From: Streptomyces niveus
GTDB lineage: Bacteria; Actinomycetota; Actinomycetes; Streptomycetales; Streptomycetaceae
Direction: 5' to 3'
NCBI RefSeq assembly: GCF_002009175.1
Contig: NZ_CP018047.1
Span: forward strand, 1,736,001-1,800,000
Length of the DNA: 64,000 bases
This document shows positions 1-8,096 of the stretch, piece after piece; the first letter of the stretch is position 1; each line of letters starts with the position of its first letter. A model generated the notes under the pieces. That model worked only from the letters and a program-made list of their open reading frames with translations, did no database searches and was not told where the DNA came from. A program made the position numbers and the translations under genes.

Positions 1-1512
1 CGCAGCCCCTACACCGCCCAGTTGATCGAGGCGTCGCTCGACTCGTCCCCGTACTGGCTGGCCACCGAGTACGTGCCGGGACCCACGCTGCGCGCCGCCG
101 TGACCGGGAGCGGCCCGTTCCCGCCCGAGAGCGCGCTGCGGCTGTTCGCCGCGCTCGCCGAGGGGCTGGCCACGGTCCACGTCCACGGGGTCACGCACCG
201 GGACCTGAAACCGCAGAACGTCATCCTCGCGCCGCAGGGGCCGCAGCTCATCGACTTCGGCATCGCCCGGGGGCTTGAGCAGACACTCCTCACCCAGGTC
301 GGAATGGCACCCGGAACACCCGGATACGCCGCGCCCGAGGTTCTCCTCCGTAACGAGGTCGGCCCGGCGGCGGACATCTTCGCTCTGGGAGCGACGATCG
401 CCTTCGCCGCGACCGGCCGGCCTCCCTACGGTGGCGGAGAGGCCTCGGCGGTGAGCTACCGGACCGTTCACGAGGACATCAACCTGGAGGGCGTACGGGA
501 CGACCTGGCCGCGCTGATCCGGCGCTGCGTCGCCAAGGACCCCGCTGAACGGCCCGAGTTGGCCGCCGTGATCGCCGGATGCGCGGTGGACTCCGCGCTG
601 GCGGCGGACGCGCACTACCGGTCGGTGGCGCGCGACGCCGAAGCCGTACCCGAGGGCGTGGCCGAGGCCGCGCCGGAGCATGTGACGGCGGTCGAGCCCG
701 AGGCCGAGCCCAAGTCCGCGCGCTGGGGATACGACGAGACCACCCCGTACCCCTCACCGAACCGTCGACCGCCTGCCCCCACCCGGCCCGGACGTCGCAA
801 GGGCTGGCTCGCGGTGTGCGCGCTGGGGCTCGTCGTGCCGTTGGGGCTCTGGCTGCTCCCCGGGCAGGGCGACGACAAGGACACCGAGGCGGGCACCACC
901 GGAGCCACCACGTCCGGGCCGACCGCCAACACCGGTCCGAAGGACGACGCGAAGGACGACGCGAAAGACGATCCGGCGCAGGGCCCACCGGACCACATCG
1001 TGAACGACCGTGTCTCGCAGGACCGTTGGACCCTGTCGGACGATCCGCAACAAGCGTCCCAGGGAATCGGCTCCTGCGACATGGGCAGTCTCGCCGACTC
1101 CTCGCCGCCGACGGACATGCAGTCCTCCGTCTCGCACACCACCGGCTCGGGCACCGCCACGGCGGCCTTCCGCCCCAAGAACGCCGGGAAGGGAGAGCGC
1201 CCGGCGCCGTACTACGTCTCCGTCGGAATACGCCCTCCGCACGAGACCGACCGCGCCACCGGGCGGCCCCTCAAGTCGGTGGGGAAGGGCATCGGCTTCA
1301 CCAGCAAACCCGTCGACCTCTACTCCAAGTGGTCCTCGGGCGGCACCATCAAGTTCCAGTACCCGGACGACTTCCGGGCCCACTTCGACGCGCGGACCGT
1401 CGACGCGATCCCGGTGAGTGACGATCCGGGCGACTGGACCGTGGTGCTCTACCACGTCGAGGGCGGACCCACGAAGTACACGTCCATCGTGTGCAACGGC
1501 TTCCACGCGTAG
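1..1512 (+). CDS. Membrane Ser/Thr protein kinase (PknB-like), 5' truncated by window edge
   Basis: The frame is open from base 1, so the N-lobe with the glycine loop and ATP-binding lysine lies outside the window. Visible residues include the catalytic loop HRDLKPQN (residues 66-73 of the visible part), the DFG motif (85-87) and APE (111-113). This is a complete Hanks-type C-lobe. A Pro/Glu-rich juxtamembrane linker follows, then one hydrophobic span (about 268-287), an Asp/Lys/Thr-rich spacer with DDAK repeats, and an extracellular domain of about 170 residues ending at TAG. The C-terminal domain has no PASTA repeats and I do not recognise it. The family phosphorylates Ser/Thr at the membrane in response to external signals. 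The ligand cannot be inferred here. Confidence 0.9.
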   Translation, partial: RSPYTAQLIEASLDSSPYWLATEYVPGPTLRAAVTGSGPFPPESALRLFAALAEGLATVHVHGVTHRDLKPQNVILAPQGPQLIDFGIARGLEQTLLTQVGMAPGTPGYAAPEVLLRNEVGPAADIFALGATIAFAATGRPPYGGGEASAVSYRTVHEDINLEGVRDDLAALIRRCVAKDPAERPELAAVIAGCAVDSALAADAHYRSVARDAEAVPEGVAEAAPEHVTAVEPEAEPKSARWGYDETTPYPSPNRRPPAPTRPGRRKGWLAVCALGLVVPLGLWLLPGQGDDKDTEAGTTGATTSGPTANTGPKDDAKDDAKDDPAQGPPDHIVNDRVSQDRWTLSDDPQQASQGIGSCDMGSLADSSPPTDMQSSVSHTTGSGTATAAFRPKNAGKGERPAPYYVSVGIRPPHETDRATGRPLKSVGKGIGFTSKPVDLYSKWSSGGTIKFQYPDDFRAHFDARTVDAIPVSDDPGDWTVVLYHVEGGPTKYTSIVCNGFHA

Positions 1513-1616
1513 CTGTCACGTTCGCGCGCCCGCCGGTGTCTTCATGTCGAACAGCCGGACAGCAGGACATCCGAGCCTGTGAACCGGCGAACCGGCGAAC
1601 GTACAGGGAGAACATC

Positions 1617-2195
1617 ATGGCGCTACGCGTTCCGAAGGCGGAACTCACCGCCGAGCTCAGGGAGAGCCTGATCAAGCAGTTCGGTACCGTGCCCGAGCCC
1701 GTCGAAGTGACCTGGCACAACCCCGGGGTCGCCGAGGCCAGCATGGGGCTCGGGGGCCAGGTGGGCGCCTGGGACTCGGTCGACGAGAGTCTCAAGTCGT
1801 ACGCCCACATGGCCGTCGCCGCACAGGTGGGCTGCGGCTGGTGCCTCGACATCGGCTACTTCCAGGCGGCGAACCAGAACCTGGACGTGGCGAAGGCGAG
1901 CCAGGTGCCGCGCTGGCGGGAGTCGGAGGTGTTCACGCCGCTGGAGCGGGACGTGCTGGAGTACGCCGAGGCCATGACGAACACGCCGCCGACCGTCACC
2001 GACGAACTGTCCGCGAGTCTGCTCGACCGGCTCGGCCCGGCGGCGCTTGTCGAACTCACCGTCTTCATCTCCTTCTCCAACTTCGCGACCAGGAGCAACA
2101 ACGCGCTCGGGATCGAGTCGCAGGGCTTCTCCGCCGCATGCGAGATTCCGCTGGCCGATCGTCCCGAGAAGTCCGGCGTGGCGTCGGCGGTATGA
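1617..2195 (+). CDS. Carboxymuconolactone decarboxylase / AhpD-like protein
   Basis: Encodes 192 residues from ATG, with an AGGGAG ribosome-binding site just upstream. The AhpD-fold active-site signature is present as GCGWC (CxxC), followed by LDIG. The family includes alkylhydroperoxidase-type reductases and decarboxylases. The stop codon overlaps the start of the ECF41-type sigma factor (ATGA, 2192-2195). ECF41 sigma factors are known to be linked to COE genes (carboxymuconolactone decarboxylase, oxidoreductase or epimerase), so this is most likely the cognate partner and possibly a target of that sigma factor. The substrate is unknown. Confidence 0.88.
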   Translation: MALRVPKAELTAELRESLIKQFGTVPEPVEVTWHNPGVAEASMGLGGQVGAWDSVDESLKSYAHMAVAAQVGCGWCLDIGYFQAANQNLDVAKASQVPRWRESEVFTPLERDVLEYAEAMTNTPPTVTDELSASLLDRLGPAALVELTVFISFSNFATRSNNALGIESQGFSAACEIPLADRPEKSGVASAV

Positions 2196-3058
2196 CCGGG
2201 GACCCGTTCGTCGCCCATCGCAGCCTGCTGTTCACGGTCGCCTACGAGATGCTCGGGTCGGCGGCCGACGCCGAGGACGTGCTCCAGGAGTCCTGGCTGC
2301 GATGGGCGGCCGTCGACAGCTCACAGGTGCGTGATCCGCGGGCGTATCTCGTGCGGACCGTCACCCGGCAGGCGCTCAACCGCCTGCGAACGCTGTCGCG
2401 CAGCCGCGAGGAGTACATCGGCGAGTGGCTGCCGGAACCGCTGCTGACCAGCCCCGATGTCGCCGAGGACGTCGAACTCGCGGAGAGCGTCTCGATCGCG
2501 ATGCTGACCGTGCTGGAGACCCTTGGGCCGACGGAGCGGGCGGTGTTCGTACTCCGCGAGGTCTTCGAGATGCCGTACGGGGAGATCGCCGGCGCCGTCG
2601 GGAAATCCCCGGCCACGGTGCGGCAGATCGCGCGCCGGGCACGCGACCATGTGGCGGCCCGGCAGCCGCGGGTGCGGGTGAGCCGGTCGGAGCAGCGGGC
2701 GGTGGTGGAACGGTTCCTGCTCGCGTTGCGCACCGGGCGGTTGCAGGAGCTGATGGAGGTCATGGCACCGGACGTGGTCCTGATCGCCGACGGCGGTGGG
2801 CAGGCGGCGGCGGCTCGGGTTCCGGTCCACGGGGCCGGAGCGGTGGCGAGGTTGCTCACGGGGGCGGACCGCGGGGTGGTCAGGTACGAGACCACGACCG
2901 TATGGCTCAACGGCGCCCCTGCGGGGCGGGTCGAGATCGACGGTCACCTGGTCGCGGTGAGCCTCGTGGTGGAGGACGGACGGATCGCGCGGATCTACGC
3001 GGTGGCGAATCCGCGGAAACTGACGCGGCTGGACGAAGCGGCGGAACTCGCCAGGTGA
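2192..3058 (+). CDS. ECF41-family RNA polymerase sigma factor (SigJ-like) with SnoaL-like C-terminal domain
   Basis: Encodes 288 residues. Sigma region 2 (about 8-75) includes the AEDVLQESWLRW segment. A linker carries the YIGEWLPEP motif typical of ECF41. Region 4 (about 110-160) contains the helix-turn-helix PYGEIAGAVGKSPATVRQ. A SnoaL/NTF2-like C-terminal domain (about 170-288) ends with NPRKL, a variant of the ECF41 NPDKL motif. In this group the C-terminal extension modulates sigma activity in place of a separate anti-sigma factor. The start ATG overlaps the upstream CMD gene by 4 bp, so the two are translationally coupled. Confidence 0.92.
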   Translation: MTGDPFVAHRSLLFTVAYEMLGSAADAEDVLQESWLRWAAVDSSQVRDPRAYLVRTVTRQALNRLRTLSRSREEYIGEWLPEPLLTSPDVAEDVELAESVSIAMLTVLETLGPTERAVFVLREVFEMPYGEIAGAVGKSPATVRQIARRARDHVAARQPRVRVSRSEQRAVVERFLLALRTGRLQELMEVMAPDVVLIADGGGQAAAARVPVHGAGAVARLLTGADRGVVRYETTTVWLNGAPAGRVEIDGHLVAVSLVVEDGRIARIYAVANPRKLTRLDEAAELAR

Positions 3059-3072
3059 CTGGCGCCGACCGG

Positions 3073-3104
3073 CACCGCCGCCGGGGTCTTCCTCGGCGGC
3101 GGTG
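3073..3104. terminator. Hairpin terminator between convergent genes
   Basis: Perfect 11-bp inverted repeat (CACCGCCGCCG / CGGCGGCGGTG) with a 10-nt loop, 14 bp after the sigma-factor stop. No T-tract follows, as is usual in Streptomyces. Confidence 0.65.
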
Positions 3105-3216
3105 GTGGCGGGTGCGGTGGGTGGCGGTGGACGGGGTCGCGTGACGCCGGGTGCCGAAGTCGGGCCCTGTCGACGGTGGTTGGCGCATCCGCCCTCCTCC
3201 GTGCACCGCTCCGTGG

Positions 3217-4164
3217 TCACGCGCGATCGTGCAGCAGGGCGCTGTGATGGTGGCGGAGGAGTCGTTCGTGGTCGGGAGTGAACAGTTCACGCCCGATGCC
3301 CACCGCGAGATCGTCGACGGCACCCTCCGTACGGGGCGGGGGGATGCCGGCCACCGTGGGTGGGACGGGACGGCCTGTGGCGCGCAGCAGCCGGGCGAGG
3401 GCCCGTTCCCTGGCCTCGGTGGTGCCGCCGAGAGCGGGACCGGCGAGTTCTTCGTGCGTGATCACGCAGACCGCCGGGTGGTGGAGCAGCCAGCGGCCAC
3501 GGCGGGCTTCTCGTATGCCGGGGAAGCCGGGGTCGGTCAGCGCGAGCGTGATCTTGGCGTCCAGGGTGGGCAGGGTGGCGAGGATGTCGCGGTAGACGAG
3601 GTGATCGGGAAGGGAGCCGACGCGGTCCGCGGGCTGCGAGAGGGCCCGAATGTGGCTGATGATCCGGTCCCGGATGTCACGGTGGTGGTAGACGATCGGC
3701 GGCTGGGACCGGGTGTGCCAGGTGCGGAGGAGGTCCGCGTCGGCGTTGTGGAGGTCCAGGCCGGTGACGTACCAGCAGCCCCGGCCCGGCAGCAGGGTGT
3801 GCAGCGTGGTGTCGGGCAGGCGGGCGAGCCGGGACTCGGTTTCCGGGTCGACGGGTGAGGCGAGGGTCGTGGGCTGGCCCAGACGGGTCCACCACACCCG
3901 CCACAGGGCGCTGACCGCCTGCTGGAAGGCGGCTTCGAGGGAGTCCCGGTCGTGCGACGGATCCAGCAGAAGCGCAGTCCGGTCGGGGCCGTAGGCGGCC
4001 GTGAGCAGGGAGTACACCTCGCCGGGGCCGGGCTGGCCGGCGCCGGCGGCCGGGTCGCCGCTCATGGTGCCGTACGAGGTGTAGCCGAGGAGGCGGGTGA
4101 CGTCCGCCAGCAGCGAGGTACCGCTGCCCGGCAGCGAGACGGCGATCAACAGGGGCACGGCCAT
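3217..4164 (-). CDS. Sulfotransferase-like protein
   Basis: Encodes 315 residues from ATG 4164, with a GGGAG ribosome-binding site 7 nt upstream. The N-terminal LPGSGTSLL motif (about 11-19) resembles the 5'-phosphosulfate-binding loop of PAPS-dependent sulfotransferases. A YHHRDIRDRIISH segment (about 160-172) resembles the 3'-phosphate-binding RDxRD...S motif. I infer transfer of sulfate from PAPS to an unknown acceptor, or a degenerate relative. The gene is followed upstream on the same strand by the TPR gene, about 48 bp away, so the two may be co-transcribed. Confidence 0.68.
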   Translation of the reverse strand: MAVPLLIAVSLPGSGTSLLADVTRLLGYTSYGTMSGDPAAGAGQPGPGEVYSLLTAAYGPDRTALLLDPSHDRDSLEAAFQQAVSALWRVWWTRLGQPTTLASPVDPETESRLARLPDTTLHTLLPGRGCWYVTGLDLHNADADLLRTWHTRSQPPIVYHHRDIRDRIISHIRALSQPADRVGSLPDHLVYRDILATLPTLDAKITLALTDPGFPGIREARRGRWLLHHPAVCVITHEELAGPALGGTTEARERALARLLRATGRPVPPTVAGIPPPRTEGAVDDLAVGIGRELFTPDHERLLRHHHSALLHDRA

Positions 4165-4212
4165 GGGACATCTCCCGGAGGAAGGGGCGGGGCCGTCGGG
4201 CCCCGGCTGCGG

Positions 4213-5514
4213 CTACCGGCCGCGCGGTGGGGTGGGTTCGGCGGGCCCGGCCGCCTTGACGGTTGTGCCGCGGCTGAGGAGCAGGTCCTCGTAGGTGTGA
4301 TGACGGCGGGTGGTGGTGCGGTCGTGCAGCAGCCGGGCCGCACGGGCGCCTTCGCCCGCCTCGGCCAGCGCGCGGGCGAGGGTGTCCTGGATGATCTCGC
4401 GCTCCACCCGCACTCCGCCGACCTGCTCCGCCTTGTCACCGAGCCCGGTCAGCAGGTCCGCCGCCGCCCGGGGACGGCCGGCGGTGACCTCCGCGAGCGC
4501 CCGGACCACCGGGACCAGGACGTCGCGGAACGCGGGGCGCGGGTCGGCCGCGGCGCGGTGGGCGAGGGCGTACAGATCCTCGGTGGCTGCCTCCACGGCG
4601 AGGGCGAGTGCCAGGTTGAAGGTGTGGAAGATCTCCGCCATGCCGCCCGGTTCGGCCAGCAGTTGGCGTACATGGTCCAGGTCGCCGCGACCGGCCGGGC
4701 GCTGTCCCGCGAGCAGCAGACGCCAGTTGGTCGCGGCCCGCATTCCCACATCGGCGTGGGTCAGTGCCGTGTCCGCGCGCCTGCGTGCCTCGGGGAAGTC
4801 GCCGGAGGCGATCGACTGAAGTGCGGCGTGCCAGTTGAGATGCCGGGACTGCACCGCGTCCGGGTCCGCCGCGAGCCAGTCGTCGAGGAAGGCGACGCAC
4901 GCGGGGCCGGTGCCCAGTTCGTGCTCCGCGTGGGCGAGGGCGTGCGCGGCCACGCCCGAGCGGGGGTACAGGGTCAGCGCCCGCTCGGCGAGCCGGTGGG
5001 CCTCCCGTGCCCGGCCCTGCTCGGCCCTGGTGGCGGCGAGCCAGCTGGTCCAGGGCCAGTTGGCCGGGCCCGCCGACGCCGCCTGTTCCTCGACGAGGGC
5101 GTCGCCGTACGCGCGGTAGGCGGGGTCCTCGCAGGTGTGGAAGGCACCCAGCATGAGCCCGGCCAACTCGTCGGCGGGCCACCGGGCGAAGTGGGACATC
5201 AGGTGATCGGCGGTCAGCCGGTACTGCCGGTGGGTATGGAGGAACACTCCGTACACGAGGCTCGCCTGCCGCTCGCCCGCGGCCGTGGCGTCCCGGTGCG
5301 CGACGACGAGTTGTTCCTTCAACTCGTCGTCGCCGAGCCCGTCCCCGATCGCCAGCATCAGCAGCGCACGCGCCACACCGCTGTCCGGTTGCCCGGCCGC
5401 CCACTTCTCCAGCAGCGGCAACGCCCGCCCGCTCAGGGCCAGCAGCTCCGTGACCGCCCGCTCCCCGACCCCGACCCCGGTCACCGGGGCCGGTCCGCTC
5501 CCGCTCACCACCAT
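4213..5514 (-). CDS. Tetratricopeptide-repeat protein (TTC38-like)
   Basis: Encodes 433 residues. ATG 5514 is chosen because a GGGAG ribosome-binding site lies 9 nt upstream; the frame stays open further upstream but without coding character. The protein is Ala/Leu-rich and helical. It has repeated WP..., HAxAH and ER-AL patterns of the kind seen in the TTC38 family, including a GVAAHALAHAEHELG segment near residue 220. No signal peptide or membrane segment is apparent. TPR proteins are scaffolds, and this family has no assigned bacterial role. The gene lies upstream of the sulfotransferase-like gene on the same strand. Confidence 0.72.
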   Translation of the reverse strand: MVVSGSGPAPVTGVGVGERAVTELLALSGRALPLLEKWAAGQPDSGVARALLMLAIGDGLGDDELKEQLVVAHRDATAAGERQASLVYGVFLHTHRQYRLTADHLMSHFARWPADELAGLMLGAFHTCEDPAYRAYGDALVEEQAASAGPANWPWTSWLAATRAEQGRAREAHRLAERALTLYPRSGVAAHALAHAEHELGTGPACVAFLDDWLAADPDAVQSRHLNWHAALQSIASGDFPEARRRADTALTHADVGMRAATNWRLLLAGQRPAGRGDLDHVRQLLAEPGGMAEIFHTFNLALALAVEAATEDLYALAHRAAADPRPAFRDVLVPVVRALAEVTAGRPRAAADLLTGLGDKAEQVGGVRVEREIIQDTLARALAEAGEGARAARLLHDRTTTRRHHTYEDLLLSRGTTVKAAGPAEPTPPRGR

Positions 5515-5558
5515 CCGGCTGAACTCCCGCCGCCCATAACGCCCTTCGGACCTTCGGA

Positions 5559-5906
5559 TCAGACGGAAGCCCTGAACACAGCGGTGCATACGATGCCGCT
5601 GGTGCCGCAGTGGTTGCGCGGCAGACTCAGCGGCAGTCCGGCCTGGTTGCCGCCCACGAGCCCGCTGCCGGCCACCGTGGCGCCCTCGGACCGGGCGCCT
5701 TTCCCGTCCTGGACGCAGGTGTTGCCGAACACCGCGTTCCCGATCCCGACGACGTTCGCCTGCGCGGCGCCCGCCGGAAGGAGCGCAGCCCCGGCCACCG
5801 CACCCACCACCGCGGCCCGCACCCCGGCCTTGCCCACACCGCCGCCGAGACCACCGGCTCCGCCTACGCCGCCGACGCCGCTCTTGGTCCGCAACTCCAC
5901 GCCCAT
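5559..5906 (-). CDS. Small secreted Gly/Ala-rich protein with three cysteines
   Basis: Encodes 115 residues from ATG 5906, with an AAGGAG ribosome-binding site 6 nt upstream. The N-terminus is Gly-rich, followed by a hydrophobic stretch ending LLPAGAAQA, a plausible signal peptidase I site (about residues 33-49). The mature ~65 residues contain NVVGIGNAVFGNTC and two further cysteines (NHCGTSGIVC). The Asn/Gly/Val-rich GN-V motifs recall the chaplin surface proteins, but the spacing and extra cysteine do not fit the chaplin domain, so I do not assign it there. Probably an exported surface or matrix peptide of unknown role. Confidence 0.6.
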   Translation of the reverse strand: MGVELRTKSGVGGVGGAGGLGGGVGKAGVRAAVVGAVAGAALLPAGAAQANVVGIGNAVFGNTCVQDGKGARSEGATVAGSGLVGGNQAGLPLSLPRNHCGTSGIVCTAVFRASV

Positions 5907-6062
5907 CGCTTCTCCTTCGTCCCAGGATCACCAGGGGACACACGGTCCCGGTCACCTGCCACAGAGCGTGCCGGACGCATATTCGTCCGACCGCACCCGC
6001 TCAACGACCCAGCGCCGCCTCCGACACGCTCATGAGACGCATCCTCTGCGTGGAGCTGGCTC

Positions 6063-6598
6063 CTACCGCTCGTAACCCTTCTCGATGTCCCGTGACACCT
6101 CCCGGAACAGTTCCTCCGCCGCGCTCTCCGCCGGGGTCGGTCGGCGTTCTGTGAGGCGGGCCAGCAGGATGCGGCGGGTGGGGGCCGAGGGTCTGAGGGA
6201 CACCGCCTCGATGCCGGAGAGGAGGTTCGTCAGGGCCGGGCGGGGGGCGAGGGCGATGCCGAGGCCGATGGAGACCATGGCCTGGGCCTCCTGGTAGTCG
6301 TGCGCGTGGAAGGAGACCGTCGGGCGGAAGCCGGCCGCCTGGCATGTTCTGGCGAGTACGTCGGCGACGGGGTGCTCATCGGCGCGGGTGATCCAGTTCT
6401 CGTCGGTGAGTTCCGTGATGTCCACGGATTCGCGGCCCGCGAGCCGGTGGTCGCGGGCGACGATCAGCACCGTCGGGTCGTCGATCAGATGCGTGACGGT
6501 GAGGCACGGGTCGTCCACCCGGCGCCAGTGGTAGTCCCACAGCAGCGCGAGCTGGATCTCGCGGCTCTCCAGCATGGCCAGCAGGCCGCCCACGAGGT
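6063..6598 (-). pseudogene. LysR-family regulator remnant (C-terminal effector domain only)
   Basis: The minus strand reads as a LysR substrate-binding domain from about LLAMLESREIQLALLWDY to the stop at 6063. It includes HRLAGRES and IGLGIALAPRPAL segments typical of the family. Above about 6598 the similarity stops abruptly and the DNA instead reads on the plus strand as a solute-binding protein. The winged-helix DNA-binding domain and the first half of the effector domain are therefore missing, and no start is usable. The open frame continues to 6896, but that extension is only the shadow of the other gene. This is a deletion remnant, probably non-functional. Confidence 0.72.
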
Positions 6599-7173
6599 TC
6601 CGGGCTACGACAAGTTGGACGACACCGTCCGCTACCACGGCGGCGAGTTCTACCGCGTCTTCGACCCCCTTTACACATTCGCCTACAACACCGTTCTCGT
6701 GGACAAGAAGGACGCGCCCACCTCCTGGCAGGACCGCCCTCGCCGGCCAGCGGCCCCGGATCTTCGACTCGTCGAGTGCGGCGCTGGAGAGCCTGGCGCG
6801 CGGTGAGATCTCCGTGGCGACCGCGGTCGTCAGCAGCGTCAACATCGCGGCGAGCAAGAACGCGCCGGTCGACTTCGTGGTGCCCGACGAGGGCATGGCC
6901 GCGTACGACTACTACCTCGGCAAGGCAACGTCGGCGAAGCACGAGGCCGCGGCCGAACTCTTCCTCGACTGGAACATGTCGCAGCGCGGCCAGGACGTCT
7001 TCCGTCAGATCGGCGAATTCCCCGCGCGCAGCGATGTGACGCCGCCGAAGGTGCTGGGGCACGACCTGCCGACCTTGAACAGCGGGCAGGTCGTCCGCTT
7101 CGAACCCAAGGCACTGCTCGGCGCGGCCGACGCCGATCAGCGGCGGTGGCTGTCGCTCTTCGGCTATCTGTAG
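6599..7173 (+). pseudogene. ABC-transporter solute-binding protein remnant (iron/spermidine type)
   Basis: From about 6600 the plus strand reads GYDKLDDTVRYHGGEFY and continues to about 6738 in one frame. The protein then continues in another frame as PRIFDSSSAALESLARGEIS through FVVPDEGMAAYDYY, AKHEAAAELFLDW and on to the TAG at 7171-7173. The family is a periplasmic-type binding protein of Fe(III)/polyamine ABC importers. Missing are the lipoprotein signal and N-terminal half (5' deletion) and apparently several tens of residues at the frame change. The gene ends 22 bp from the convergent methyltransferase stop. Non-functional. Confidence 0.72.
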
Positions 7174-7195
7174 GCGGGCTGCCTGTGGGCGGCGG

Positions 7196-8053
7196 TCAGA
7201 CCTTGTCCGCCGCGATCAGCAGATACTGGAAGCTGCCGTCCTTGTAGGCGTCCAGGAAGGCCTTCTCGATACCGGTCGCAAGGGGGGACTCGGCGCGCAG
7301 TTCCCAGTAGGGGATGGTCGCCGCGGTCAGGTCGACGACGCTGACGGGCACGAGGCGGTTGGCGGCCATCTCCTTGAAGTACTTGCTGCGCGGATGAATG
7401 CTGCAGATGTAGTGGGCGTTGATCTCGCTGACGGCGCGGGACGGCAGTCCGTACGCGTCGTTGTAGCAGCCGGTGATGGTGACATAGCGGCCACCGTGCT
7501 TGAGAAGCCTGGCGTACTCGGGGAACAGCAGGGCCAGGTCCACGTACATGGTGCTCTCGTTGTTCCAGATGGCCTGGAACGTGTCGCTCTCGAAGCCGGT
7601 GTGCAGCATGTTCTTGAGGTGGAATCGGACCTTGTCGTCGACGCCGCGTTCCTCGGCCTGGCCGTTGGCGAAGGCGACCTGGGTCTCGGAGATGGAGACG
7701 CCGTCGACCTGACAGCCGAAACGGCTGTGGGCGACGAAACTGCTGCCGCCGCGCCCCGAGCCGGAGTCCATCAGGCGGTCGGCCGGGGTGACGTCCCCGA
7801 GGTGGCTCATCAGCAGATCGGCCTGGGCGCACTCCAGGCGGTGGAGTTCGGCCGTGAGGCGCTCCTGCCGGGTCTCCTCGGGGCCTTCGAGGGCGGACCG
7901 GTCCACGTCACCGATGCCGTAGTGGTGGTGGTAGATGCCGTCGACCTCGCCGAGGCGGAGGTTGACGGGGTTCCGCTCCTGGTTCCAGTAGTTGGCGACG
8001 GACTTCTGGTAGAGGCTGCGCAGGGGGTGGGCGGTGGTGTTCTGAATGGTCAT
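7196..8053 (-). CDS. Geranyl diphosphate 2-C-methyltransferase (2-methylisoborneol pathway)
   Basis: Encodes 285 residues. ATG 8053 is selected because AAGGAG lies 6 nt upstream; two ATGs slightly upstream are too close to or overlap that site. It contains a class I SAM-binding motif (LMDSGSGRGGSS, about residue 93) and the family segments YQKSVANYWN, GIYHHHYGIG and NNESTMYVD. The family C-methylates geranyl diphosphate at C2 with SAM to give 2-methyl-GPP. That product is cyclised by the terpene synthase encoded 43 bp upstream on the same strand. It is the last gene of the encapsulin-cyclase-methyltransferase operon. Confidence 0.95.
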   Translation of the reverse strand: MTIQNTTAHPLRSLYQKSVANYWNQERNPVNLRLGEVDGIYHHHYGIGDVDRSALEGPEETRQERLTAELHRLECAQADLLMSHLGDVTPADRLMDSGSGRGGSSFVAHSRFGCQVDGVSISETQVAFANGQAEERGVDDKVRFHLKNMLHTGFESDTFQAIWNNESTMYVDLALLFPEYARLLKHGGRYVTITGCYNDAYGLPSRAVSEINAHYICSIHPRSKYFKEMAANRLVPVSVVDLTAATIPYWELRAESPLATGIEKAFLDAYKDGSFQYLLIAADKV

Positions 8054-8096
8054 GGACATCTCCTTCATAAGAGGGTTACGGGTTTACGGGGTGGCA

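Noticed and set aside
5559..5906. Chaplin assignment for the small secreted protein
   Set aside because: GN-V motifs are suggestive, but the chaplin domain length and cysteine spacing do not fit.
3952..6075. Long 707-codon plus-strand open frame
   Set aside because: It lies antisense to the sulfotransferase and TPR genes, has no domain and shows the Gly/Arg/Val bias of a shadow frame in high-GC DNA.
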